DNA of 64,000 bases from Mycolicibacterium tusciae JS617 (GTDB lineage: Bacteria; Actinomycetota; Actinomycetes; Mycobacteriales; Mycobacteriaceae): the NCBI RefSeq assembly GCF_000243415.2, contig NZ_KI912270.1, positions 4,278,001-4,342,000 of the forward strand, given 5' to 3'. Of the stretch, positions 18,082 through 26,484 are shown in pieces (position 1 is the stretch's first letter; the number at the start of each line of letters is the position of its first letter). Under the pieces are notes generated by a model that made no database searches, had not been told where the DNA came from, and saw only the letters and a list, made by a program, of their open reading frames with translations. A program made the translations under genes and the position numbers.

Positions 18082-19030
18082 GCGCATCCGGCGGGATGGC
18101 GCCGAACTTGCCCTTGTTGTAATCCTCAAGCGCCTGAATCACTTCCACCTTGGTGTTCATCACGAAGGGGCCGTACTGGAACACGGGCTCACGGATGGGC
18201 TTGCCGCCAAGGATGAGGACCTCGAGCGCCGGCCGGTGTGATTCTTGGCCGGCTTCGGCGCTCACACTGATCCGGTCGCCAGGCCCGAGCACGGCCAGCT
18301 GTCCCTGGTGGATCGGATGGCCGACCGGTCCGACTGCGCCGCGGCCCGACAGCACGTAGACGAGCGCGTTGAAGTCGCGGTTCCACGGCAGATTCAGCCG
18401 GGCGCCCGGCTCGATCGTGCTGTGCGCCATGGTGATCGGCGTGTGGGTGGCGCCAGGGCCCCGATGTTGTCCGATGTCGCCTGCGATGAGGCGGACCAAT
18501 GCGCCGCCGTCGTCTGAGGACAGCAGTTTGGCCTCGTCACCCTCGATGGCTTGATAGCGCGGCGTCGCGAACTTGTCCTTGCGCGGCAGGTTCACCCACA
18601 ACTGGATGCCGTGGAACAGTCCACCGCGCTCGACCAGTTCGGCGGGCGGCGTCTCGATGTGGAGGATGCCCGATCCCGCCGTCATCCACTGGGTGGCCCC
18701 GTCGGTGATCAGCCCACCGCCACCGTGCGAGTCCTGGTGGGCAAAGCGGCCGTCCAGCATGTAGGTGACGGTCTCGAACCCGCGGTGCGGATGCCAGTCG
18801 GTGCCTCTGGGTTCGCCGGGTTCGTATTCGACCTCGCCCATCTGGTCCATGTGCACGAACGGATCGAGGTCAGCGGAACTGACGCCGGCGAACGCGCGCA
18901 CGACGGGAAAGCCCTCGCCTTCATGGCCTCGCGGGCCGGTGGTGATCGAGCGGACCGGTCGTTCGGTGTCCGACGGTCCGGCCGCGGCGATGCGCGGCAG
19001 TGTCAGGGTGTCGGCGGTGATAGCAGGCAT
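18062..19030 (-). CDS. pirin family protein
   Basis: Bicupin protein of the pirin family (322 aa). The N-terminal cupin carries the metal ligands in HPHRGFETVTYMLDG (two His) and the His and Glu in GSGILHIETP. The second cupin holds the SGRGAVG and VLGPGDRISV segments. Bacterial pirins act as iron-dependent redox sensors or quercetin dioxygenases; which applies here is unknown. ATG 19030 begins the family sequence. A perfect 14-bp inverted repeat lies 12 bases upstream, suggesting regulated expression. Confidence 0.92.
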   Translation of the reverse strand: MPAITADTLTLPRIAAAGPSDTERPVRSITTGPRGHEGEGFPVVRAFAGVSSADLDPFVHMDQMGEVEYEPGEPRGTDWHPHRGFETVTYMLDGRFAHQDSHGGGGLITDGATQWMTAGSGILHIETPPAELVERGGLFHGIQLWVNLPRKDKFATPRYQAIEGDEAKLLSSDDGGALVRLIAGDIGQHRGPGATHTPITMAHSTIEPGARLNLPWNRDFNALVYVLSGRGAVGPVGHPIHQGQLAVLGPGDRISVSAEAGQESHRPALEVLILGGKPIREPVFQYGPFVMNTKVEVIQALEDYNKGKFGAIPPDALMPHRV

Positions 19031-19042
19031 GTCCTGGATAAC

Positions 19043-19056
19043 CGGACTGTAGTCCG
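19043..19056 (-). promoter_or_regulatory. palindromic operator upstream of pirin
   Basis: CGGACTGTAGTCCG is a perfect inverted repeat with a 2-base centre, flanked by ATA on one side and TAT on the other. It lies between the pirin start and the end of ptsI. Its position just upstream of the start fits a repressor site of an unknown redox-responsive regulator. Confidence 0.5.
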
Positions 19057-19074
19057 TATTATTCCGGCCAGAAC

Positions 19075-20769
19075 TCAGCCCAGTGCGGCCTGCGCGGCCG
19101 CCCGCGCTTGGGCCGCGGTACCGGCGGCGAGCGCGGCTTCGGCCGCGGCCCGGCACTGCGATAGCGACACCTGCGCGAGCCGTGCGCCAACACCCTGGAG
19201 GGCCGCGGCGGCCGCCGACAACGACGTCACACCCAGACCGACGAGCACGCATGCCAGCAGCGGATCCGCGGCGGCCTCCCCGCAGACGCCGACGGGCTTG
19301 TCCGCGGCGGCACCGGCCCGGACCGCCATCGCCACCAACGTCAGCACGGCAGGCTGCCACGGATCGGTGAGCGCGGCGAGCTCGGCCGACATCCGGTCTG
19401 CGGCCATCGTGTACTGAGCGAGGTCGTTGGTACCGATCGACAGGAAGTCCACGTGATCGAGAATCCGGTGGGCCAGCAGCGCCGCTGACGGTACCTCGAT
19501 CATCACGCCGGGCGTCAGGCCGTGTGAGCGCACCTGCGCCGCAAAGGTTTCGGCCTCCTCCGCGGTGGCGATCATCGGCGCCATCACCCACGGCTGGTTA
19601 CCCGTGCGCTTACCGGCGGCGGCAATCGCTTCGAGCTGTCGGTCCAACACACCGGGATTGCCGAAAGCGATGCGAATGCCCCGCACGCCGAGCGCGGGGT
19701 TGGCCTCGTCGAGATGCTCGGCGAACTTCAGCGGCTTGTCCGAACCCGCATCGAGCGTTCTGATGACCACCTTCTGACCGACGAACGCGTCGAGCACCTC
19801 GGCGTAGATGTCGGCCTGCTCATCGACGGTCGGCTCGGTCTCACGGTTCAGGAAACACAATTCGGTGCGGAACAGGCCGACGCCCTCGGCCGCAGTCTCA
19901 CGCGCGGCGCGCGCCGCGGCGCCGTCCTGCACGTTGGCCAGCACGGCGATCGCGTGTCCGTCGGAGGTGGCGCCCGGCCCGGTCCAGCGTGCGGTCCGCT
20001 CGGCATCCTGGCGCGCCTGCGAGACCGCCTCGGCGGCAGCCGCTGCGTCGGGTTCGACGGTGACGGTTCCCACCGTGCCGTCCACGAGCACCATCGTTGC
20101 GCTGTCGACGGCGTCGAGGCCCTCGACGGCGACAACGCATGGGATGCCGAGCTGTCGCGCGATGATCGCGGTGTGGCTGGTGGGCCCGCCCAGCGTCGTG
20201 GCCAGCGCGACGACCAGCGTCGGGTCCAGGCCCGCGGTGTCGGCGGGCGCGAGGTCCTGCGCGCACAGAATGGACGGCACAGTGGGCACCGGGACACCGG
20301 GCTCGGGCAGACCTTTCAACTCAGCGATCACCCGGTCGCGGATATCCCGCAAATCGGTCACCCGCTCGGCCATCAGGCCGCCGAGTTTGGTGAACATATC
20401 GGCGAACTGCTCGACGGCGCCTTCCACCGCTCGGACCGCGGGAGCGCCTTCGGTGATCCGCTTCTCGGCTGCACCCAACCATGCCCGGTCCTGCGCCAAC
20501 GTTGCGGTCGCGGCCAACACTTCGGAGGCGGCACCCGTCGCGTGGGCCGCGCGGGCACGCAGGCGTGATGCGACAGCGGCCACGGCAGCCGTGAAGCGGG
20601 CGACCTCCGCGGACCGGTCGGATTCGGCCACGTCGCCCGTCGCTTCGTCGTCGAGCGACGGCGGCCGGCCGGGCCTGATCACCGGCGCGTACGCAATGCC
20701 GGGGACCACCGGAACGCCAAAAAGAGCAGAACCGGCCTGAAGTGAGGTGGACGGGGAGGAGGCACTCAT
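19075..20769 (-). CDS. ptsI: PTS enzyme I (phosphoenolpyruvate-protein phosphotransferase)
   Basis: Enzyme I (564 aa) takes phosphate from phosphoenolpyruvate and passes it to HPr. The phosphohistidine motif is GGPTSHTAIIARQLGIPCV. The C-terminal PEP-binding domain has GVGLFRTELCFL, ALGVRGIRIAF, MIEVPSAALLAHRI, the FLSIGTNDLAQYTMA signature and the Cys of VGVCGEAA. ATG 20769 follows TAACCT by 7 bases on the minus strand (20777-20782), with TTGACT 16 bases further as -35. The gene is divergent from the deoR-fruK-fruA-ptsH operon; all components of the fructose PTS are in this one locus. Confidence 0.95.
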   Translation of the reverse strand: MSASSPSTSLQAGSALFGVPVVPGIAYAPVIRPGRPPSLDDEATGDVAESDRSAEVARFTAAVAAVASRLRARAAHATGAASEVLAATATLAQDRAWLGAAEKRITEGAPAVRAVEGAVEQFADMFTKLGGLMAERVTDLRDIRDRVIAELKGLPEPGVPVPTVPSILCAQDLAPADTAGLDPTLVVALATTLGGPTSHTAIIARQLGIPCVVAVEGLDAVDSATMVLVDGTVGTVTVEPDAAAAAEAVSQARQDAERTARWTGPGATSDGHAIAVLANVQDGAAARAARETAAEGVGLFRTELCFLNRETEPTVDEQADIYAEVLDAFVGQKVVIRTLDAGSDKPLKFAEHLDEANPALGVRGIRIAFGNPGVLDRQLEAIAAAGKRTGNQPWVMAPMIATAEEAETFAAQVRSHGLTPGVMIEVPSAALLAHRILDHVDFLSIGTNDLAQYTMAADRMSAELAALTDPWQPAVLTLVAMAVRAGAAADKPVGVCGEAAADPLLACVLVGLGVTSLSAAAAALQGVGARLAQVSLSQCRAAAEAALAAGTAAQARAAAQAALG

Positions 20770-20776
20770 GTGGTCC

Positions 20777-20841
20777 AGGTTACAAGAAATGGTTGACAAG
20801 TCAACACAAACAGTAGTAAAACCAATTGAACCAACATTCTT
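20777..20841. promoter_or_regulatory. divergent ptsI / deoR promoter region with operator
   Basis: GTTGACAAGTCAAC (20792-20805) is an exact inverted repeat with a 2-base centre and contains the minus-strand ptsI -35 (TTGACT); the ptsI -10 is TAACCT (20777-20782). On the plus strand TTGAAC (20829-20834 region) is followed about 17 bases later by CATACC, a plausible deoR promoter. The palindrome is the natural site for the DeoR regulator encoded next door. Confidence 0.55.
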
Positions 20842-20871
20842 TCTGTGCCATACCCACACATACGGAGCTAC

Positions 20872-21639
20872 ATGTACGCCGAAGAGCGTCAGCAAGCGAT
20901 CGCCTCCCTGGTGATCGCCAACGGCCGCGCCTCGGTCACCGAATTGGCGCAGGCATACAACGTCACCACCGAGACGGTCCGACGCGATCTCGCCGCGCTG
21001 GACAAGGCAGGGGTGTTGCGGCGAGTGCACGGCGGTGCGGTTCCGGTGCGCGCGCTCCACCTCGTCGAGGCCGGTGTGGGCGAGCGCGAGGCCACCCGGG
21101 CCGAGCACAAGGACGCCATCGCGGCCGCGGCTGTCGAACTGCTGCCCCAAGGCGGCGCGACAGTGCTGCTTGACGCCGGCACCACCACCGCACGCATCGC
21201 CGCCCATCTACCCACCGATCGGGAGCTCGTGGTGGTGACCAATTCAGTACCGGTCGCCGCCCGCCTGGCTGCGATGCCGTCGGTTTCGCTTCAACTTCTC
21301 GGCGGCAGGGTTCGCGGTGTCACGCAAGCCACCGTTGGTGAACAGACACTTCGAGTGCTGGACACGATGCGCGTCGACATTGCGTTCATCGGAACCAACG
21401 GAATCAGCGTCCGCCACGGCCTGTCCACACCTGACAGTGACGAAGCGGCCGTCAAGCGCGCCATGGTGAGTTCGGCGAATTATGTAGTCGCGGTTGCTGA
21501 CTCCTCCAAGATCGGGCTGGAAGACTTCGTCAGCTTCGCTCCGCTGTCGGCTGTCGACACACTGATCACCGACTCCGAGATCACCGACACCGACCGCGCA
21601 CACTTCACCGAGCAGGGCGTGGAGGTGGTGCTCGCATGA
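20872..21639 (+). CDS. DeoR-family regulator of the fructose PTS operon
   Basis: DeoR repressor of 255 aa, the type that senses a sugar phosphate (probably fructose-1-phosphate). The N-terminal HTH is IASLVIANGRASVTELAQAYNVTTETVRRDLAALDKAGVLRRVHGGAV, a textbook DeoR signature. The C-terminal sensor domain has LLDAGTTTARIA, VTNSVPVA, FIGTNGIS and VADSSKIG. ATG 20872 is preceded closely by GGAG (20864-20867). Its last bases overlap the fruK start (ATGA), so it is the first gene of the operon it presumably controls. Confidence 0.92.
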   Translation: MYAEERQQAIASLVIANGRASVTELAQAYNVTTETVRRDLAALDKAGVLRRVHGGAVPVRALHLVEAGVGEREATRAEHKDAIAAAAVELLPQGGATVLLDAGTTTARIAAHLPTDRELVVVTNSVPVAARLAAMPSVSLQLLGGRVRGVTQATVGEQTLRVLDTMRVDIAFIGTNGISVRHGLSTPDSDEAAVKRAMVSSANYVVAVADSSKIGLEDFVSFAPLSAVDTLITDSEITDTDRAHFTEQGVEVVLA

Positions 21640-22631
21640 TCATCACCGTCACGCCCAACCCGAGCATCGACCGAACGGTCACCCTCACCACACCCCTCAC
21701 GCGCGCTGCCGTGCACCGGGTCGCCTCCGTCACCACCGAGGCAGGCGGAAAGGGCGTCAACGTCGCGCGGGCACTGACGGCGGCGGGCGTGGAGGCACTC
21801 GCGCTGCTGCCCGCCCCTGCCGCGGATCCGTTGATCACTGCCCTGCACGCCGCCGCGGTGCCGTTTCGTTGCGTGCCCACCGACGAACCGGTGCGGACCA
21901 ACATCACGATCACCGAACGCGACGGAACCACAACCAAACTCAACGAACCGGGCGCCGCCATGGACGCGCCCACCGTCGACGCACTCACCCAGTCCGTGGT
22001 CGCGGCGGCGGAATCCGCATCCTGGGTGGTGTTGTCGGGTTCGGTCCCGCCAGGGATACCCGACGGCTGGTACGCCGACATCGTGGCGATGCTGTCCGCA
22101 TTCGGATGCCGAGTCGCCGTCGACACGTCCGACCGCCCGTTGACGGCCCTCGTCGCGTCGTTCGACCGAGCCGCCCCCGATCTCATCAAGCCCAATGCCG
22201 AGGAGCTCGCCAGCGTGCTGGGGTTCTCCCCGCTTGCATTGGAAGCCGCTGTCGCGCAAGGCGACCCGGCGCCGGTGGTCTCCGCTGCCCGACGTTTGAT
22301 CGATCAGGGCGTCGGCGCTGTGCTCGCCACGCTCGGCTCCGCAGGAGCCGTACTGGTCGACGACAGCGGCAGCTGGTTCGCCAGCCCGCCGCCCATCACA
22401 CCGCGCAGCACCGTCGGCGCGGGAGATGCCGCCCTCGCCGGTTACGTCCGCGCCGAGGTCGCTGGCGCGACTCCCCCGCAGCGACTGCAAATGGCGGTCG
22501 CTTACGGCAGCGCAGCCGCTGCTTTGCCCGGATCGGCTCAGCCACGCCCCGCAGATCTCGACCTCGACGCCGTGCACGTACTCCCCGTCGTCCCGACAAC
22601 CCCCGCCGCCAACCCGAAAGTAGCGCCATGA
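21636..22631 (+). CDS. fruK: 1-phosphofructokinase
   Basis: PfkB-family kinase of 331 aa that phosphorylates fructose-1-phosphate to fructose-1,6-bisphosphate, feeding glycolysis. It starts with MIITVTPNPSIDRTV, shows GGKGVNVARALTAAGVEA (PfkB signature 1), VVLSGSVPPGIPDGWY, and the anion hole and catalytic Asp in STVGAGDAALAGY (signature 2). It sits between the DeoR regulator and the fructose permease, overlapping both by 4 bp, so translation is coupled. The fructose-specific context makes LacC-type tagatose kinase unlikely. Confidence 0.93.
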   Translation: MIITVTPNPSIDRTVTLTTPLTRAAVHRVASVTTEAGGKGVNVARALTAAGVEALALLPAPAADPLITALHAAAVPFRCVPTDEPVRTNITITERDGTTTKLNEPGAAMDAPTVDALTQSVVAAAESASWVVLSGSVPPGIPDGWYADIVAMLSAFGCRVAVDTSDRPLTALVASFDRAAPDLIKPNAEELASVLGFSPLALEAAVAQGDPAPVVSAARRLIDQGVGAVLATLGSAGAVLVDDSGSWFASPPPITPRSTVGAGDAALAGYVRAEVAGATPPQRLQMAVAYGSAAAALPGSAQPRPADLDLDAVHVLPVVPTTPAANPKVAP

Positions 22632-24649
22632 CCATCATCAACACCGATCTGGTCCTGCTCGACATGAAAATAGACGGTGCCGCAGGTGGCGCCAAGCAGG
22701 CGGCGATCCGCAGTCTCGTACAGCGTCTCGCCGATTCCGGACGCTGCACCGACGCCGACGGCTTGTTCGCCGCGGCGATGGCACGCGAAGAGCAGTCGGC
22801 GACCGGACTGCCGGGTGGTATCGCGATCCCGCACTGTCGCTCAGCACACGTCGACACCGCCTCGATCGGTTTCGCGCGATTGAACCCGCCCGTCGATTTC
22901 GGCGCGCCCGACGGACCCGCCGATCTGGCCTTCCTCATCGCCGCCCCCGAGTCCGGCGGTGCGGAGCACATGAAGCTGTTGTCCAGTCTGGCACGGGCTT
23001 TGGTGCGCAAGGACTTCGTCGAGTCGCTGCGGCAGGCATCGACACCCGCCGAAGTGGTCACGCTCGTCGACGAAGTGCTCAACCCCGATACGCCCGCTCT
23101 CGCAAATGAACCCGCTGCGGAGCGGACCAGGACGCTGCTCGCGGTCACCGCCTGCCCGACCGGCATCGCGCACACCTACATGGCGGCCGATTCACTGGTC
23201 GCCGCGGCCAAGGACGCCGGCGTGGCCCTTCATGTCGAGACACAGGGATCCTCCGGCAGCACGCCCATCGATGCGACGACGATCGCGGCGGCCGACGCCG
23301 TCATCTTCGCCACCGATGTCGGCGTCAAGGACAGGCACCGCTTCGCGGGCAAGCCCGTCATCGCATCCGGGGTGAAACGGGCGATCAACGAGCCCGGCAA
23401 GATGATCGCCGAAGCCCTTGCCGCCGCGGATAATCCGAATGCACCCCGCGTCGGCGGTGCCGGGCCGTCCGCACCGAGCGCGACACCTGCAGAGGGCGTC
23501 GGCTGGGGCACCCGCACGCGTCAGATTCTGCTCACCGGCGTGAGTTACATGATCCCGTTCGTCGCCGCCGGTGGCCTGCTGATCGCACTCGGATTTCTGT
23601 TCGGTGGCTACGAACTCGGCAATCCGCCCGACGGCGAGAAACCCTCGCTGCCGTTCGGATTCGGCTCGATGGGCAACCTCATCGCCAGCACCAATTCGCT
23701 CACCGACCTACCACCCGGTGGCTTGATGCAGTATCTCGGCGCGGTGTTGTTGACGCTGGGCGGGCTGGCATTCATGTTCCTCGTACCGGCATTGGCCGGC
23801 TACATCTCGTTCGCGATCGCGGACCGACCGGGTATCGCACCGGGATTCACCGCGGGTGCTGTGGCGGTCTTCGTCGGCGGCGGCTTCATCGGCGGCATCG
23901 TCGGCGGGCTGATCGCCGGCTTCACCGCGCTGTGGATAAGCCGGATCGCCGCCCCGCGGTGGCTTCGCGGATTGATGCCGGTGGTGATCATCCCGTTGAT
24001 CGCATCGCTTGTCGTCGGCCTGTTGATGTTCCTGCTGCTCGGCCGTCCGCTGGCGGCAATCACTTCTGGCCTGACAAGCTGGCTCGGCGGCATGTCGGGC
24101 AGCTCCGTCATCATCCTCGGCGTCATCCTCGGCCTGATGATGTGCTTCGACCTCGGTGGACCGGTCAACAAAGCCGCCTACGCATTCGCGACCGCGGGCC
24201 TCAATGTCGCCGACCCGTCATCGCTGCGCATCATGGCAGCGGTGATGGCCGCGGGCATGGTTCCACCGCTGGCGATGGCGCTGGCCTCAACGGTCCGGCC
24301 GAAGATCTTCACCGAACCCGAGCGGGAGAACGGCAGGGCCGCGTGGCTTCTCGGTGCATCGTTCATCTCGGAGGGGGCGATCCCATTCGCCGCGGCTGAT
24401 CCGCTGCGTGTCATCCCGTCGATGATGTTCGGCGGCGCCATCACCGGCGCATTGATCATGTCCTTCGACGTCACGCTGAAAGCGCCGCATGGCGGGATAT
24501 TCGTCTTCTTCGCCATCGGGAACCTGCTGTGGTTCCTCGTCGCCCTCGCAGTCGGCACCGTGGCTGGCGCACTTGCCGTCATCTCCGCCAAGCAGTTCGC
24601 CAAGCCCGCCGCGGACGTCGAGCAGGCGCCTGCACTCGCGGCGGCCTGA
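22628..24649 (+). CDS. fruA: PTS fructose transporter EIIABC
   Basis: Three-domain permease (673 aa) that imports fructose with phosphorylation at C1. Order is EIIA-EIIB-EIIC. EIIA (residues 1-~150) has the phospho-His69 in LPGGIAIPHCRS. EIIB (~167-265) has Cys176 in AVTACPTGIAHTYMAA. EIIC (~280-650) begins TGVSYMIPFVAAGGLLIALGF and contains about nine TM segments and the GASFISEGAIPFAAADP motif. ATG 22628 overlaps the fruK stop. Phosphate reaches EIIA from HPr encoded downstream. Confidence 0.95.
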   Translation: MTIINTDLVLLDMKIDGAAGGAKQAAIRSLVQRLADSGRCTDADGLFAAAMAREEQSATGLPGGIAIPHCRSAHVDTASIGFARLNPPVDFGAPDGPADLAFLIAAPESGGAEHMKLLSSLARALVRKDFVESLRQASTPAEVVTLVDEVLNPDTPALANEPAAERTRTLLAVTACPTGIAHTYMAADSLVAAAKDAGVALHVETQGSSGSTPIDATTIAAADAVIFATDVGVKDRHRFAGKPVIASGVKRAINEPGKMIAEALAAADNPNAPRVGGAGPSAPSATPAEGVGWGTRTRQILLTGVSYMIPFVAAGGLLIALGFLFGGYELGNPPDGEKPSLPFGFGSMGNLIASTNSLTDLPPGGLMQYLGAVLLTLGGLAFMFLVPALAGYISFAIADRPGIAPGFTAGAVAVFVGGGFIGGIVGGLIAGFTALWISRIAAPRWLRGLMPVVIIPLIASLVVGLLMFLLLGRPLAAITSGLTSWLGGMSGSSVIILGVILGLMMCFDLGGPVNKAAYAFATAGLNVADPSSLRIMAAVMAAGMVPPLAMALASTVRPKIFTEPERENGRAAWLLGASFISEGAIPFAAADPLRVIPSMMFGGAITGALIMSFDVTLKAPHGGIFVFFAIGNLLWFLVALAVGTVAGALAVISAKQFAKPAADVEQAPALAAA

Positions 24650-24691
24650 CCCCACCACCCCCACCACCCCTACCACCGAAGGAGATCACTT

Positions 24692-24949
24692 ATGCCCGCC
24701 AAGACCGTCATCGTCGGATCGTCGATCGGCCTGCACGCCCGCCCCGCGGCCATCATCGCCGAAGAGGTGGTGAAAGCAGGGGTGCCCGTGTTTCTCTCGC
24801 TGGACGGCGGTGAGCCCGTCGACGCGGGTTCGGCGCTGATGATCATGACGCTGGGCGCGGGCAACGGCGCCCAGGTGACCGTGGCCTGTGACGACGCCGA
24901 CGTACTGAACACCGTCGCGGGGCTGGTGCAGCAAGACCTCGACGCCTGA
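24692..24949 (+). CDS. ptsH: PTS phosphocarrier protein HPr
   Basis: HPr (85 aa) carries phosphate from Enzyme I to the fructose EIIA. The active His15 lies in GLHARPAA. The region that in Firmicutes holds regulatory Ser46 reads DAGSALMIMTLGAGNG, so it lacks a clear SIMG-type kinase site. A strong ribosome binding site (GAAGGAG) precedes the ATG. It is the last gene of deoR-fruK-fruA-ptsH. A modest GC-rich inverted repeat (GGGCC/GGCCC around 24980-25003) follows and could end the transcript. Confidence 0.95.
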   Translation: MPAKTVIVGSSIGLHARPAAIIAEEVVKAGVPVFLSLDGGEPVDAGSALMIMTLGAGNGAQVTVACDDADVLNTVAGLVQQDLDA

Positions 24950-25017
24950 CCCAGGCGACCTGCTCCGGCACAAGATTGCGGGCCTGACCCCCCGCGCGGG
25001 CCCTTAAGATTGGCTGC

Positions 25018-25134
25018 GTGCAATCAGGCAGTCGGCTTGACGTGAGAATTTGCGCTGCGCAGGGGACCCTCAAGGGTTTGCTGTGGGCGCACCGGCATAC
25101 TGCCAGCTGGTCGAGCTTCGGGGGAGGTGCGTAA
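25018..25134 (+). CDS. putative leaderless 38-codon upstream ORF before mycP1
   Basis: GTG 25018 opens a 38-residue frame (begins VQSGSRLDVRICAAQ, ends SSFGGGA) that stops at 25132-25134, three bases before the mycP1 start. TAAGAT (25005-25010) ends 7 bases upstream, so transcription would begin at this GTG. The peptide resembles nothing I recognise and has one Cys. Its stop overlaps the mycP1 ribosome-binding zone (GGGGGAGG), so it could act as a translated leader that couples or tunes mycP1 translation. It could also be chance. Confidence 0.4.
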   Translation: MQSGSRLDVRICAAQGTLKGLLWAHRHTASWSSFGGGA

Positions 25135-25137
25135 CGC

Positions 25138-26484
25138 GTGCACCGCATAGGTGTGCTGCTGGTGGTGTTGTTGCTGGCGTTGTTCAGCGCTCCGCCTGCA
25201 GTGGCGATCGAACCGCCCACGATCGATCCAGCAGCTGTGCCGCCCGACGAGACGGGTCCCGATCAGCCCACCGAACAGCGTCGGGTCTGCTCGGCGCCCA
25301 CGGCATTTCCCAACTCGAATTTCGCCGACAGGCCCTGGGCGAATGACTATCTGCGCCTCACCGAGGCGCGCAAGTTCGCAACGGGTGCGGGGATAACCGT
25401 CGCCGTCATCGACACCGGGGTCAACGGCTCGCCACGGGTGCCCGCGGAGCCCGGCGGTGACTTCGTGGACCAAGCGGGGAACGGCATGTCCGACTGCGAT
25501 TCCCACGGGACGCTCACCGCGTCGATCATCGCCGGCAGACCCGCGCCGACAGACGGGTTCATCGGGGTCGCGCCCGACGCCCGCATCCTGTCGTTGCGGC
25601 AGACGTCGGAGGCGTTTCAACCCGTCGGCGCACGCACCGATCCCAATGACCCGAACACGACGCAGACTGCGGGGTCACTGCGAAGTCTGGCGCGCGCCGT
25701 CGTGCACGCGGCCAACCTCGGCGCGCAGGTCATCAACATCAGCGAGGCGGCCTGCTACAAGGTGACCAGGCCGATCGATGAAACCGGCCTCGGCGCCGCG
25801 ATCAACTACGCGGTCAACGTCAAGGGCGCGGTCATCATCGTCGCGGCCGGCAACACTGGTCAGGACTGCAGCCAGAACCCGCCGCCCGATCCCGCGGTAC
25901 CCGCCGATCCACGCGGCTGGAAGCGGGTATCGACGATCGTCAGTCCGGCGTGGTATTCGCCGCTGGTGCTCACCGTCGGCGGCGTCGCCCAGAACGGTCA
26001 GCCAAGCACCTTCTCCATGTCCGGGCCGTGGGTGGGCGCCGCGGCACCGGCCGAGAACCTGGTCGCGCTGGGCTACGACGGAAGGCCCGTGAACGCGCTG
26101 ACGGGCCAGGACGGTCCGATTCCGATCAGTGGCACCTCATTCGCGGCCGCCTACGTGTCCGGGCTGGCGGCATTGCTCAAACAACGCTTCCCCGTACTGA
26201 CGCCCGCTCAGATCATGAACAGGATCACCGCGACGGCGCGGCACCCCGGGGGTGGCGTCGACAACTACGTCGGCGCCGGCGTCATCGACCCGGTGGCCGC
26301 GCTCACCTGGGACGTACCCGCGGGTCCGGAGCGAGTTCCCTACCAGGTCAAGGAGATTCCGGCGCCGGTGGTCATTCCGCCGCCGGACCGGGGGCCGATC
26401 ACCGCCGTCGTCATCACCGGAGTCGGCCTGGCGCTCGCGTTGGGACTCGGCGCCCTCGCCCGCCGCGCTCTGAGGCGCCGATGA
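25138..26484 (+). CDS. mycP1: mycosin MycP1, ESX-1 membrane-anchored subtilisin-like protease
   Basis: Type VII secretion mycosin (448 aa) that stabilises the ESX membrane complex and, in ESX-1, cleaves EspB. An N-terminal signal peptide (residues 1-23) is followed by a subtilase domain with the catalytic Asp92 (VAVIDTGVN), His123 (DSHGTLTAS) and Ser334 (SGTSFAAAYVSG), and oxyanion Asn239 (AAGNTG). A proline-rich linker and a C-terminal TM (ITAVVITGVGLALALGLGAL) with basic tail anchor it. GTG 25138 has a GGGGGAGG ribosome binding site. ATGA overlap with eccE1 and the following espB-espL identify the ESX-1 paralogue. Confidence 0.93.
   Translation: MHRIGVLLVVLLLALFSAPPAVAIEPPTIDPAAVPPDETGPDQPTEQRRVCSAPTAFPNSNFADRPWANDYLRLTEARKFATGAGITVAVIDTGVNGSPRVPAEPGGDFVDQAGNGMSDCDSHGTLTASIIAGRPAPTDGFIGVAPDARILSLRQTSEAFQPVGARTDPNDPNTTQTAGSLRSLARAVVHAANLGAQVINISEAACYKVTRPIDETGLGAAINYAVNVKGAVIIVAAGNTGQDCSQNPPPDPAVPADPRGWKRVSTIVSPAWYSPLVLTVGGVAQNGQPSTFSMSGPWVGAAAPAENLVALGYDGRPVNALTGQDGPIPISGTSFAAAYVSGLAALLKQRFPVLTPAQIMNRITATARHPGGGVDNYVGAGVIDPVAALTWDVPAGPERVPYQVKEIPAPVVIPPPDRGPITAVVITGVGLALALGLGALARRALRRR

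Noticed and set aside
24950..25137. Riboswitch or structured RNA upstream of mycP1
   Set aside because: Only a weak GC-rich inverted repeat is visible, and the short ORF explains most of the space.
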